Shown piece by piece: positions 8,219-15,604 of a DNA stretch of 15,604 nucleotides; positions within the stretch are counted from its first letter, which is position 1, and every line of letters starts with the position of its first letter. Below the pieces are notes generated by a model. That model was not told where the DNA came from. It made no database searches and saw only the letters and a list, made by a program, of their open reading frames with translations. The translations under genes and the position numbers were made by a program. This DNA comes from Candidatus Firestoneibacteriota bacterium (GTDB lineage Bacteria > JACRDZ01). The stretch spans positions 1 to 15,604 of the forward strand of contig JACRDZ010000009.1 of NCBI GenBank assembly GCA_016212735.1, read 5' to 3'.

Positions 8219-11200
8219 TTACTTAAATGAAACTTCTTTATCATCTTCCTTTTCTTCTTCTTTCTCAATATTAAGAGCCAGACTTTTTAGTTCTTTCTCT
8301 AATACATTAAAGGATTCAGGGATTCCTGGTTCCAGACTGTTCTCCCCTTTAATAATAGATTCATAAATTTTAGTTCTTCCAACAACATCATCACTTTTAA
8401 TAGTAAGCAATTCCTGCAGTATATAAGATGCTCCATAAGCTTCCATTGCCCAGACTTCCATTTCTCCGAATCTCTGTCCCCCGAACTGTGCTTTCCCACC
8501 AAGAGGCTGCTGTGTAACCAATGAATATGGGCCTATGGAACGGGCATGGATTTTATCATCAACAAGATGTGCTAATTTCATCATATATATATAACCAACC
8601 GTTACTTCCTGATCAAAAGAATCCCCTGTATGTCCGTCATATAGAACTGTTTTCCCTGTTTCTGGAAGGTTTGATTTTTTAAGCATTTCTACTATTTCGC
8701 CTTCTTTTGCTCCATCAAAAACAGGACTTGCTATATATAAACCAAGTGCATTTGCAGCCCAACCAAGATGTGTTTCAAGAATCTGACCAACATTCATACG
8801 CGATGGTACACCCAGAGGATTTAATACTATTTCAACCGGTGTTCCATCTGCCATATAAGGCATATCTTCAACTGGCAATATTTTAGCTACAACACCTTTA
8901 TTGCCATGTCGTCCAGCCATTTTATCACCAACGGATATCTTACGTTTCTGAGCTACAAACACTTTAACTAATTTTATAACACCAGGAGGCAACTCATCTC
9001 CTTTTTTAATTTTATCTACTTCATTATCTCTACGCTCTTCCAGTTCTTTTATTTTATCCATACGCAGTTTAATTATAGCTTTAAGTTTATCCTGAATTTT
9101 ATTATCAGAAACACTAACTTTAACTAAATGATCAAAACTCAAGCCATTCAATAAGCGAATTGACAATTTTCGATTTGCTTTTATTTCAACATTGCCCTCT
9201 GCATTTGTTATGTCAACAGCTAATTCCTGATCGGCTGCAATATCTTTTATTTCTTTTGCAAGCCTATCTTTTATCTGTTTAATATTTCTATTAAACTCAT
9301 CTTCAATCGCTTTTGTTTCTATATTTATTTTTTGTTTAAGTTTTTTATTCCTGTCAGTACGAGAAAAAACCTGAACATCTATTACAGTTCCTTCTGTCCC
9401 CGGAGCTACACGAAGAGATGCATCCATAACATCTCCTGCTTTTTCACCAAAAATTGCTCTTAATAATTTTTCTTCAGGACTTAGTTCTGTTTCTCCTTTT
9501 GGAGTAACTTTCCCAACAAGAATATCACCCGGACTTATCTCGGCACCTATACGTATTATTCCTTCTTTATCCAGATTCTTTAAGGTTTCTTCACTTACAT
9601 TGGGGATATCCCTTGTGATTTCTTCTTTCCCAAGTTTTGTATCTCTAGCTTCCAGATTAAATTCTTCTATATGCAGAGACGTAAAAACATCTCTTTCTAC
9701 TAGAGATTCACTGAGTAAAATAGCATCTTCAAAATTGTAACCGCGCCACGGCATGAAAGCTACAAGTACATTCTTACCTAATGCTAATTCCCCTTTATCT
9801 GTTGAAAAACCATCAGCAATAATCTGACCTTTTTTGACTTTATCACCTTTATTTACCAATGGTCTCTGATTTATACATGTATCCTGGTTTGACCTCATGA
9901 ACTTAATAATCTTATAAATATCTGTGCTATCAAAATCATCTTCACTAACTTTGTTTATTTCTACAATAATTTTTTCATTTGAAACATATTTAACAATTCC
10001 ATCACGTCTGGCCAATATCACAGCTCCTGAATCTCTTGCTGCGCGATATTCCATACCTGTCCCCACCAGAGGTGCTTCAGGTGACAGAAGCGGAACTGCC
10101 TGACGCTGCATATTAGACCCCATTAGAGCACGGTTAGCATCATCATGCTCAAGAAATGGTATTAACGATGTAGCAAGACTTACAAGCTGTTTTGGAGAAA
10201 CATCCATAAAATTAACTTCTTGCGGAGAAACTTTAGGAAAATTTCCTTTATGTCTTGCAGTAATAATAGGCGATACAAAACGTCCCTTTGCATCAAGCTC
10301 AGCATTTGCCTGAGCAATTATATATTCATCTTCTTCATCAGCAGTTAAATATATAATTTCATCTGTAACTTCTCCATTAACTACTTTACGATATGGAGTT
10401 TCTATAAAACCGAACTCATTAACTCTGGCATAAGTGCTTAATGAAACAATTAATCCTATGTTAGGACCTTCAGGTGTTTCTATCGGACATACGCGTCCGT
10501 AATGTGTATGATGAACATCACGGACTTCAAAACCAGCACGTTCACGACTCAAACCGCCAGGACCTAAAGCACTTAAACGCCGTTTATGCGTTAGTTCACT
10601 TAAAGGATTAGTCTGATCCATAAACTGTGAAAGCTGACTTGAACCAAAAAACTCCTTAATAGATGCCATGATAGGTTTAGCATTAATTAAATAACTTGGC
10701 ATCAAATTTTCTGTTGGCTGCAGACTGAGACGTTCTTTTATACTTCTCTCCATCCTCGCCAGACCAACACGAATCTGATTTTTCAGCAACTCTCCAACAG
10801 ACCGTACACGACGATTCCCAAGATGATCTATATCTCCAACATTGCCTATTCCATTCTTTAAACTGATAAGATACTGAAGCACTTTAATAATGTCTTCTTT
10901 CTGTAAAGTACGACATGAAATAGAAACATCTAATTTAAGTTTTTTATTTATTTTATATCTTCCAACTTCTGAAAGATCATACCTCTTTGGATTAACAAAC
11001 ATTCTTTCAAATAATCCCTGTGCATTTTCAACAGTTGGCAGATCTCCAGGTCTTAATTTTTTATAAAGTTCAATCACAGCTTCTTCTGGAGTTTTGACTG
11101 AATCTTTTTTTAAAGTATTTCTAATAGTCATATCCTCACGGTTGCCGAATAAAAGAACTTTGATTTTATTAACTTTAGCATTGATTAGATTTTCATATAC

Positions 11201-12025
11201 ACTTTCAGTTATTTCACTGTTACTCTCGACTATAGCTTTACCTGCCGCAGCATCAAAAATATCAACTGCCGAGATTTTACCAATACATGTTTTTTTTACA
11301 TCAACTTCTTCCACTTTATAAAAAATGGATAGGATATCTTCGTTTTTTGCAAAACCAAAAGCTCTTATAAAAACTGTTGCTAAAAATCTTTTCTTTCTAT
11401 CAATACGTACATATAAAATATCATTTGTATCAACTTCGAAAGAAAGCCATGTCCCTCTATAAGGTATAATATTAGCTGTAAAAAATCTTCTGCCAGTTGT
11501 CCCTACATTTCCGCTTTCATCTGTAAAAGTAACACCTGGAGAACGATGAAGCTGACTTACTATTACACGTTCAGCACCATTAATTACGAATGTGCCTTTA
11601 TCTGTAATAAGAGGAAGTTCCCCGATAAAAACATCCTGTTCACGAATATCTTTTATCTGTTTGTTTCCGTATTCATCCTGTTCACGAAGAATAAGTCTTG
11701 TTCTTATTTTAAGCGGGGCTCCATAAGTCATATCTCGTTTCTGACATTCAATAACATCATACTTTGGACGACCAAGCGAATATTCCACAAATTCCAGACA
11801 GATAGTTTCTTTAAAATCTGTTATAGGAAATACCTGCTGAAATACTTCCTGTAAACCAGTACTTTTTCTTTTTTCAGGCGGGACATCCATTTGTAAGAAA
11901 GTTTCATATGATTTCTTCTGGATCTCAATTAAATTGGGGACTTCAATAACTTCTGGTATTTTCGAGAAAAACAATCTTTCGCGACTGCCAGTCTTTTGAA
12001 TCTTTGACATCTTTGATTTTCTCAT
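8219..12025 (-). CDS. rpoB: RNA polymerase beta subunit
   Basis: Second large subunit of RNA polymerase (1268 residues), forming the active-site cleft with beta'. The rifampicin-resistance region (461-492, starting [11 protein letters not shown]) carries D470, H480, R483, S485 and L487, matching susceptible E. coli positions 516, 526, 529, 531 and 533. [18 protein letters not shown] (508-525) and [10 protein letters not shown] (1035-1044) are the conserved nucleotide-path segments. Residues about 891-1008, between a VFSRTD segment and KKGDELPPG, form a helical, lysine/glutamate-rich lineage insertion like the one in Gram-negative beta subunits. The start at 12025 lacks a convincing Shine-Dalgarno site; a second ATG five codons in has only weak purines. 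It comes about 90 nt after rplL, with a long hairpin between. Confidence 0.98.
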   Translation of the reverse strand: MRKSKMSKIQKTGSRERLFFSKIPEVIEVPNLIEIQKKSYETFLQMDVPPEKRKSTGLQEVFQQVFPITDFKETICLEFVEYSLGRPKYDVIECQKRDMTYGAPLKIRTRLILREQDEYGNKQIKDIREQDVFIGELPLITDKGTFVINGAERVIVSQLHRSPGVTFTDESGNVGTTGRRFFTANIIPYRGTWLSFEVDTNDILYVRIDRKKRFLATVFIRAFGFAKNEDILSIFYKVEEVDVKKTCIGKISAVDIFDAAAGKAIVESNSEITESVYENLINAKVNKIKVLLFGNREDMTIRNTLKKDSVKTPEEAVIELYKKLRPGDLPTVENAQGLFERMFVNPKRYDLSEVGRYKINKKLKLDVSISCRTLQKEDIIKVLQYLISLKNGIGNVGDIDHLGNRRVRSVGELLKNQIRVGLARMERSIKERLSLQPTENLMPSYLINAKPIMASIKEFFGSSQLSQFMDQTNPLSELTHKRRLSALGPGGLSRERAGFEVRDVHHTHYGRVCPIETPEGPNIGLIVSLSTYARVNEFGFIETPYRKVVNGEVTDEIIYLTADEEDEYIIAQANAELDAKGRFVSPIITARHKGNFPKVSPQEVNFMDVSPKQLVSLATSLIPFLEHDDANRALMGSNMQRQAVPLLSPEAPLVGTGMEYRAARDSGAVILARRDGIVKYVSNEKIIVEINKVSEDDFDSTDIYKIIKFMRSNQDTCINQRPLVNKGDKVKKGQIIADGFSTDKGELALGKNVLVAFMPWRGYNFEDAILLSESLVERDVFTSLHIEEFNLEARDTKLGKEEITRDIPNVSEETLKNLDKEGIIRIGAEISPGDILVGKVTPKGETELSPEEKLLRAIFGEKAGDVMDASLRVAPGTEGTVIDVQVFSRTDRNKKLKQKINIETKAIEDEFNRNIKQIKDRLAKEIKDIAADQELAVDITNAEGNVEIKANRKLSIRLLNGLSFDHLVKVSVSDNKIQDKLKAIIKLRMDKIKELEERRDNEVDKIKKGDELPPGVIKLVKVFVAQKRKISVGDKMAGRHGNKGVVAKILPVEDMPYMADGTPVEIVLNPLGVPSRMNVGQILETHLGWAANALGLYIASPVFDGAKEGEIVEMLKKSNLPETGKTVLYDGHTGDSFDQEVTVGYIYMMKLAHLVDDKIHARSIGPYSLVTQQPLGGKAQFGGQRFGEMEVWAMEAYGASYILQELLTIKSDDVVGRTKIYESIIKGENSLEPGIPESFNVLEKELKSLALNIEKEEEKEDDKEVSFK

Positions 12026-12043
12026 TTACTTTAAAAACATATA

Positions 12044-12111
12044 ATTCTATGTTCTAAGTTCTATGTTCTTTAGTTTAATAAACTAAGAACCTAGAACCTC
12101 GAACCTAGAAT
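12044..12111. repeat. 7-bp-period inverted array, rplL-rpoB spacer
   Basis: The left arm 12044-12076 (words such as gttctaa, gttctat) and right arm 12080-12111 (words such as agaacct, cgaacct) pair along nearly their whole length: 28 of 32 positions match with one bulged base and a 3-nt loop. Each arm is itself an array of heptamers. The hairpin ends 18 nt before the rpoB start, the place where E. coli has its rplL-rpoB attenuator and RNase III processing site. Confidence 0.8.
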
Positions 12112-12114
12112 ATA

Positions 12115-12501
12115 TTAATTTAATTCAACTGTAGCGCCTACTTCTTCTAATTGAGATTTGATGCTTTGAGCATCTGCTTTGGAAACTCCTTCTTTAACGG
12201 TTTTAGGAGCTCCATCAACCAGATCTTTTGCTTCTTTTAATCCCAAACCTGTTATAGCTCTAACTACTTTAATAACCTGTATCTTTTTATCTCCTGACGC
12301 CTTTAATACAACCTCAAATGATGTTTTTTCTTCTTGAGCAGCTTCTGCAGCCTGCCCACCTTGAGCACCAACTGCTACAGCTTGCGGAGCTTGTGCACTT
12401 ACACCAAACTTTACTTCAAGAGCTTTTACTAAATCAGCTAATTCCAGTACTGTCATTTCTCCTATTGCATTGATCATTTCTTCTTTACTCAACTTTGACA
12501 T
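12115..12501 (-). CDS. rplL: Ribosomal protein L7/L12
   Basis: Stalk protein of the large ribosomal subunit (128 residues), which binds L10 as dimers and recruits translation factors. The N-terminal dimerisation helices (about 1-33) are followed by a flexible Ala/Gln/Gly-rich hinge (about 35-55), then the globular C-terminal domain with the conserved [20 protein letters not shown] segment and VEGAP-like loop (here [11 protein letters not shown]). The ATG at 12501 has a strong aggagg site. A three-copy heptamer array lies just upstream of that site, and the rpoB hairpin lies downstream. Confidence 0.98.
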   Translation of the reverse strand: MSKLSKEEMINAIGEMTVLELADLVKALEVKFGVSAQAPQAVAVGAQGGQAAEAAQEEKTSFEVVLKASGDKKIQVIKVVRAITGLGLKEAKDLVDGAPKTVKEGVSKADAQSIKSQLEEVGATVELN

Positions 12502-12520
12502 CTTTGTAACCTCCTGATTT

Positions 12521-12541
12521 TGAAATTTGAAATTTGAAATT
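12521..12541 (+). repeat. Tandem heptamer tgaaatt x3, rplJ-rplL spacer
   Basis: Three exact tandem copies of tgaaatt (12521-12527, 12528-12534, 12535-12541) end 7 bp before the rplJ stop codon at 12549. The word is nearly self-complementary. It lies just upstream of the rplL ribosome binding site in the transcript. Confidence 0.8.
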
Positions 12542-12548
12542 TAATTAA

Positions 12549-13076
12549 TTATGCTGCTTTCTTTTTATTATCTTCTATCGCCTTAAGTGCGTAGCACAGA
12601 TTTCTTATATTTCCTTGAAGAACATTAACTAATCCAACGATAGGTGCATTCATGCTGCCTAACATTTTTGCAATTAGAACTTCTTTTGATGGCAATGAAG
12701 CAAGGACTTTTATATCATTTGAAGAAAGAACTTTATTACCAAGAGTTCCTCCTTTAATTTTAAAAATTTCGTTCTGTTTCTGGAAATCAGCTAATACTTT
12801 AGCCATTTCTGAAGGATCTTTTTTACAAAAAGCAATTGCTGTGGACTCTTTAAATAACTTTTCTGTTTCATTAAAACCGAGTCCTTTATATGCTAAACTA
12901 CTTAAAGTATTTTTATATACTTTATATTCAGTACCTACTTTTCTAAGCGATGTTCTGAGTTGAGTGATATTTGCAACACTTAGACCTTTGTAATCTGTAA
13001 ATACTGAAGAGTTTGATCCGCTAATTTTCTGTTGAATCTCTTTAATTTTTGCTTCTTTCTGAGCACGCTTTAACAT
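12549..13076 (-). CDS. rplJ: Ribosomal protein L10
   Basis: Base of the L7/L12 stalk (175 residues). It binds 23S rRNA through its N-terminal domain and L7/L12 dimers through the C-terminal helix (about 150-172). The N-terminal segment with SSVFTDYKGLSV and the RKVGTEYKVYKNTL stretch are family hallmarks. The ATG at 13076 is preceded by aaaggaggg, an excellent site. The gap from the rplA stop is only 32 nt, too short for the usual L10-binding leader used for feedback control. Any such site would have to overlap the end of rplA. Confidence 0.98.
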   Translation of the reverse strand: MLKRAQKEAKIKEIQQKISGSNSSVFTDYKGLSVANITQLRTSLRKVGTEYKVYKNTLSSLAYKGLGFNETEKLFKESTAIAFCKKDPSEMAKVLADFQKQNEIFKIKGGTLGNKVLSSNDIKVLASLPSKEVLIAKMLGSMNAPIVGLVNVLQGNIRNLCYALKAIEDNKKKAA

Positions 13077-13108
13077 TTGCCCTCCTTTCTAAAATCCTTA
13101 ACTTTGTA

Positions 13109-13810
13109 CTATCTGTACGTATTCATTATTTCATTAACATTTAGTGGTATATCAGGCCCCATAGAAGCTGACAGATGAGCACCCAATAAATATTGTCCTT
13201 TTGCAGATGATGGTTTAACTTTAAAAACAGTTTCAAAAAACATATTCAAATTTTCTAATAAATTTTGAGCTCTAAAAGATTTTTTACCTATTCCTAGATG
13301 AATAACACCACCATCGTCAACTCTAAATTCAACTTTACCTCTTTTAGCATCACGAACTGCTTGAGCAACTTCAAAAGTTACAGTTCCGGCTTTTGGATTA
13401 GGCATTAATCCTTTAGGTCCTAAAATTTTACCCAGTTTACTCAAATCTCTCATCATATCCGGAGTTGTAATTAAAACATCAAAATTTATATTCCCTTTTT
13501 GAATTTCCTCTATAATTTCTGCTGAGCCTACTAAATCTGCACCTGCATCCTTAGCATCTTTTTCTTTTTCACCTTTTGCTATTACTGCAACTTTAATAGA
13601 TTTCCCTGTACCATAAGGCAATACAACTGTACTCCTGACCATCTGATCTGCATGTTTCGGATCTACTCCTAATTTAACTGAAATATCTATTGTTTCATCA
13701 AACTTTGCAGTGGCGGTTTTTTTTACTAATTCTACTGCTTCACTTAATGAATAAGTTTTGTTTTTTTCTAATAATTCGGAAGCTTTATTATATCTTTTGC
13801 CATGTTTCAT
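13109..13810 (-). CDS. rplA: Ribosomal protein L1
   Basis: L1 stalk protein (233 residues), which binds the mobile E-site region of 23S rRNA and in many bacteria represses its own operon. The N terminus MKHGKRYNKASELL, the ETIDISVKLGVDPKHADQ stretch and the highly conserved KLGKILGPKGLMPNPKAGTV loop (about 126-145) leave no doubt. Length is typical. The start at 13810 has aaaggag upstream. It sits between rplK (28 nt upstream) and rplJ (32 nt downstream). Confidence 0.98.
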   Translation of the reverse strand: MKHGKRYNKASELLEKNKTYSLSEAVELVKKTATAKFDETIDISVKLGVDPKHADQMVRSTVVLPYGTGKSIKVAVIAKGEKEKDAKDAGADLVGSAEIIEEIQKGNINFDVLITTPDMMRDLSKLGKILGPKGLMPNPKAGTVTFEVAQAVRDAKRGKVEFRVDDGGVIHLGIGKKSFRAQNLLENLNMFFETVFKVKPSSAKGQYLLGAHLSASMGPDIPLNVNEIMNTYR

Positions 13811-13838
13811 TGACCATATCTCCTTTGTTAATAAAATA

Positions 13839-14276
13839 TTAATCTTCTACAACTATTCCCATACTTCTTGCTGTACCTTCTATGATTTTAATTGCTGCAT
13901 CAATATTAAAAGCGTTTAAATCCGGCATTTTCGTTTCAGCAATTTTTCTTATTTCTATTTTAGATATTTTACCAACTTTATTTGTATTCGGTTGTCCTGA
14001 GCCAACAGCAATACCTACTGCGCGCTTTAATAAAACCGATGCAGGAGGTGTTTTAGTAATAAAAGTAAACGTTCTATCCGCATAAACACTTATTACTACT
14101 GGTATTATTAAACCTTCCTCTTTTGCTGTTCTCTCATTAAAAGCTTTACAAAATTCCATAATATTAACTCCATGTTGTCCTAAAGCTGGACCAACAGGAG
14201 GAGCTGGATTGGCTTTTCCTGCAGGAATCTGTAATTTTATTACTACATTAATTTTCTTTTTTGATGGTGCTGCCAT
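13839..14276 (-). CDS. rplK: Ribosomal protein L11
   Basis: Component of the GTPase-associated centre and thiostrepton-binding site (145 residues). The N-terminal domain shows the [20 protein letters not shown] segment, and the C-terminal domain ends in [13 protein letters not shown] start at the ATG at 14276 because GGAGG at 14285-14289 is ideally placed 8 nt upstream. The longer frame starts at an ATG (14291) whose own G begins that GGAGG, so it would translate the ribosome binding site and add five non-family residues. The nusG-rplK spacer carries a 7-bp-period hairpin. Confidence 0.97.
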   Translation of the reverse strand: MAAPSKKKINVVIKLQIPAGKANPAPPVGPALGQHGVNIMEFCKAFNERTAKEEGLIIPVVISVYADRTFTFITKTPPASVLLKRAVGIAVGSGQPNTNKVGKISKIEIRKIAETKMPDLNAFNIDAAIKIIEGTARSMGIVVED

Positions 14277-14303
14277 AATAAAAACCTCCATTTGAATCTC
14301 AAA

Positions 14304-14370
14304 GTTATTAGTTTTAAGTAGTAAGTTATAAGTTTAGAACTAAAAACTTAAGACTTAAAACTAACTTAAA
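14304..14370. repeat. 7-bp-period inverted array, nusG-rplK spacer
   Basis: Read on the transcribed strand, the spacer divides into successive heptamers such as AAGTTAG, TTTTAAG, TCTTAAG and TTTTTAG, then CTTATAA, CTTACTA and CTTAAAA. ttagttttaagt (14308-14319) is the exact complement of 14353-14364, and an inner stem taagttt/aaactta (14328-14334 with 14344-14350) closes the hairpin. It occupies the position where L1/L11 operons often hold the L1 autoregulatory site. Confidence 0.75.
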
Positions 14371-14373
14371 TAA

Positions 14374-14904
14374 CTATTGTGTTTTTTCTATCTGATTAAA
14401 TTCTAATTCAATAGGTGTAGCTCGACCAAAAACAGTTACTGTAATTTTAGCTTTCCCTTTATCAGGATATACATCATCTACTACACCTGAGAAATCGGAA
14501 AAAGGACCGTCTATTATTTTTACATTTTCTCCTTTTGTAAAAGGGACAAATACTTTCGGCTTTTTTACTGTTTCAAGCTGATTCAATATTTGATTAACTT
14601 CACTTTCTTGTAATGGAATAGGAACCCCTTTTGTCCCTATAAATTTTGAAACACCTGTAGCATTCTTTACTAAAGACCAGATATCATCGGTCATTTCCAG
14701 ATATATCATTATATATCCTGGAAAATATTTTCTTGTAACGGTTTGTTTCTTTCCGCCTTTAACTTCTGTTATCTGTTGTGTTGGTATTAAAATTTTAAAA
14801 TCATCAAGAACTAAACTTTTATTTATTAACAACTGTTCCAGATTAGCTTTAACTCTATTCTCATATCCAGTATAAGTATGAATTACATACCAGTTCTTTG
14901 ACAC
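14374..14904 (-). CDS. nusG: Transcription elongation/antitermination factor NusG
   Basis: NusG (176 residues) binds RNA polymerase and links it to Rho or the ribosome. The NGN domain runs from NWYVIHTYTGYENRV (4-18) through FPGYIMI (61-67). The KOW domain is at about 121-150, with FTKGENVKIIDGPFSDFSG. I start it at GTG 14904: the site aggagg (14912-14917) is 7 nt upstream and the protein then begins MSKNWYV as in the family. A longer frame beginning at TTG 14928 would translate through this site and is rejected. It follows secE by 25 nt. Confidence 0.97.
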   Translation of the reverse strand: MSKNWYVIHTYTGYENRVKANLEQLLINKSLVLDDFKILIPTQQITEVKGGKKQTVTRKYFPGYIMIYLEMTDDIWSLVKNATGVSKFIGTKGVPIPLQESEVNQILNQLETVKKPKVFVPFTKGENVKIIDGPFSDFSGVVDDVYPDKGKAKITVTVFGRATPIELEFNQIEKTQ

Positions 14905-14929
14905 TTTTTCCCCTCCTAAATAAAACAAA

Positions 14930-15124
14930 CTATCTTAATACTCGTATAATTAATTCAATGAAAGACTTATCAACCACACCTAAAAAAAGAGCCAATGCTA
15001 CAGAAAGAGCAACAACTATAATAGTAAGATTTATTATTTCCTTCTTAGTAGGCCATGTTACATTTCTGACTTCTATTTTAACTTCTTCAAAATACTTTTT
15101 TAATTTTTCGATGTTTTCGTTCAA
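14930..15124 (-). CDS. secE: Preprotein translocase subunit SecE
   Basis: Short single-span SecE (64 residues), the clamp of the SecYEG translocon in the inner membrane. The amphipathic N-terminal helix leads to the family motif RNVTWPTKKEI (20-30), followed by one transmembrane helix (about 33-55). The start codon is TTG (15122-15124), with a modest aaggga site upstream that abuts the perfect 16-bp palindrome cttaatttaaattaag (15135-15150). A weak start beside a foldable element suggests low or regulated initiation relative to the ribosomal genes. Confidence 0.95.
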   Translation of the reverse strand: MNENIEKLKKYFEEVKIEVRNVTWPTKKEIINLTIIVVALSVALALFLGVVDKSFIELIIRVLR

Positions 15125-15134
15125 GATTTTTTCC

Positions 15135-15207
15135 CTTAATTTAAATTAAGCCTGATAAATCAGGCAACTACAATGCAATATATTTGTAGTTGCCCAATTT
15201 ATTGGGC
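15135..15207. repeat. Nested palindromic element, tRNA-Trp/secE spacer
   Basis: A central stem ggcaactacaa/ttgtagttgcc (15163-15173 with 15184-15194) is flanked by two small hairpins of equal geometry: gcctga-taaa-tcaggc (15150-15165) and gcccaa-ttta-ttgggc (15192-15207). The side hairpins are inverted copies of each other with paired base changes that preserve both stems. They share three bases with each foot of the central stem, so the two folds partly exclude each other. The perfect palindrome cttaatttaaattaag (15135-15150) abuts the left side. Design and position resemble REP/MITE-type dispersed palindromes; it may also act as a processing or partial termination signal 3' of the tRNA. Confidence 0.75.
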
Positions 15208-15255
15208 ATATTCAATTTCCTGTACATTAAATTATCTTTTACATATTCATTATTT

Positions 15256-15332
15256 TGGCAGGCCTGGAGGGATTCGAACCCCCAACGCCCGGATTTGGAG
15301 TCCGGCGCTCTAGCCGTTAGAGCTACAGGCCT
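15256..15332 (-). tRNA. trnW: tRNA-Trp (anticodon CCA)
   Basis: A 77-nt cloverleaf with encoded 3' CCA. Acceptor stem AGGCCTG/CAGGCCT with discriminator G; D stem GCTC/GAGC; anticodon stem CCGGA/TCCGG around the loop CTCCAAA, giving anticodon CCA; T arm GGGGG-TTCGAAT-CCCTC. It reads UGG as tryptophan. It lies 13 nt after rpmG and upstream of secE, the classic tuf-rpmG-trnW-secE arrangement, and is presumably cut out of the polycistronic transcript. Confidence 0.98.
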
Positions 15333-15345
15333 ACTCTCTCTACTC

Positions 15346-15495
15346 CTATTTCGTTTCCTTATGTAAAGTATGTTTATTACAAAAACTGCAATGTCTTTTT
15401 GTCTCTAATCTTTCTGTATGCTTTTTTTTGTTTTTTGTTAATGAATAATTTCTATTTTTACATTCCGTACATTCTAAAGTTATAATTTCTCTCAT
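15346..15495 (-). CDS. rpmG: Ribosomal protein L33
   Basis: Small basic large-subunit protein (49 residues). It keeps the four zinc-binding cysteines as two CxxC pairs (C9/C12 and C36/C39), the zinc-binding form of L33. The N terminus [12 protein letters not shown] and the lysine-rich middle match the family. The ATG at 15495 has aaaggag 6 nt upstream, which overlaps the tuf stop codon, so the two genes are tightly coupled. Confidence 0.96.
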   Translation of the reverse strand: MREIITLECTECKNRNYSLTKNKKKHTERLETKRHCSFCNKHTLHKETK

Positions 15496-15505
15496 TTTTG
15501 CTCCT

Positions 15506-15604
15506 TTATTCTATTACTTCTGTTATAACACCTGCTCCTACTGTGTGTCCGCCTTCTCGTATTGCAAATCTTAATTCTTTCTCCATTGCTATCGGAGTTA
15601 TTAG
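15506..15604 (-). CDS. tuf: Elongation factor Tu, C-terminal end (partial)
   Basis: Only the last 32 residues are in the window; the gene continues past the right edge. The sequence [20 protein letters not shown] and the ending [12 protein letters not shown] are the signature C terminus of EF-Tu domain 3. EF-Tu delivers aminoacyl-tRNA to the ribosome. The stop codon TAA (15506-15508) overlaps the rpmG ribosome binding site. Confidence 0.97.
   Translation of the reverse strand, partial: LITPIAMEKELRFAIREGGHTVGAGVITEVIE

Noticed and set aside
14277..14291. Longer L11 start at ATG 14291
   Set aside because: That ATG overlaps the GGAGG binding site of the correct start at 14276.
12044..14370. 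CRISPR array
   Set aside because: The repeats are 7 bp and contiguous or mirrored, with no unique spacers and no cas genes.
14905..14928. Longer NusG start at TTG 14928
   Set aside because: It would translate through the aggagg binding site of the GTG start and adds eight residues foreign to the family.

Overview
The window is A+T-rich bacterial chromosome, dominated by the conserved transcription/translation cluster read leftwards on the minus strand: tuf (partial) - rpmG - tRNA-Trp - secE - nusG - rplK - rplA - rplJ - rplL - rpoB - rpoC (15604 down to 4173). Large lineage-type insertions lie in both RpoB (about residues 891-1008) and RpoC (inside the trigger loop, about 914-1094). Together with a UbiB-family kinase and the lack of Gram-positive-type features, these suggest a Gram-negative-type, probably uncultivated, deep-branching bacterium. 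I cannot place the phylum from the sequence alone.

Layout. 1-276 is non-coding or the tail of something lying to the left; it holds a strong 14-bp hairpin and one arm of a long-range inverted repeat. 277-1077 (minus) encodes an unrecognised membrane protein with a carboxypeptidase-regulatory-like beta domain. 1078-1755 is a T-rich, gene-free stretch with a near-ideal sigma-70 promoter, a dense cluster of dyads just upstream of it and a pair of 23-bp direct repeats on either side of it. 1756-1856 is a MITE-like palindromic repeat that creates a false N-terminal extension on the next gene. 1881-2324 (secreted small protein) and 2343-4064 (UbiB/AarF kinase-like) form a short plus-strand operon converging on rpoC, with no obvious intrinsic terminator between.

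The ribosomal/RNA polymerase operon supplies elongation factor Tu, ribosomal proteins L33, L11, L1, L10 and L7/L12, the SecE translocon subunit, the NusG elongation factor and the two large RNA polymerase subunits. Three start codons in it needed correction or comment: nusG begins at GTG, secE at TTG, and rplK at an internal ATG.

The most unusual feature is in the spacers. Those between nusG/rplK, rplJ/rplL and rplL/rpoB all hold arrays with a 7-bp period, two of which fold back into long hairpins. The tRNA-Trp/secE spacer holds a nested palindrome whose two side hairpins differ by compensatory base changes. These structured elements sit where other bacteria keep autoregulatory leaders and attenuators.
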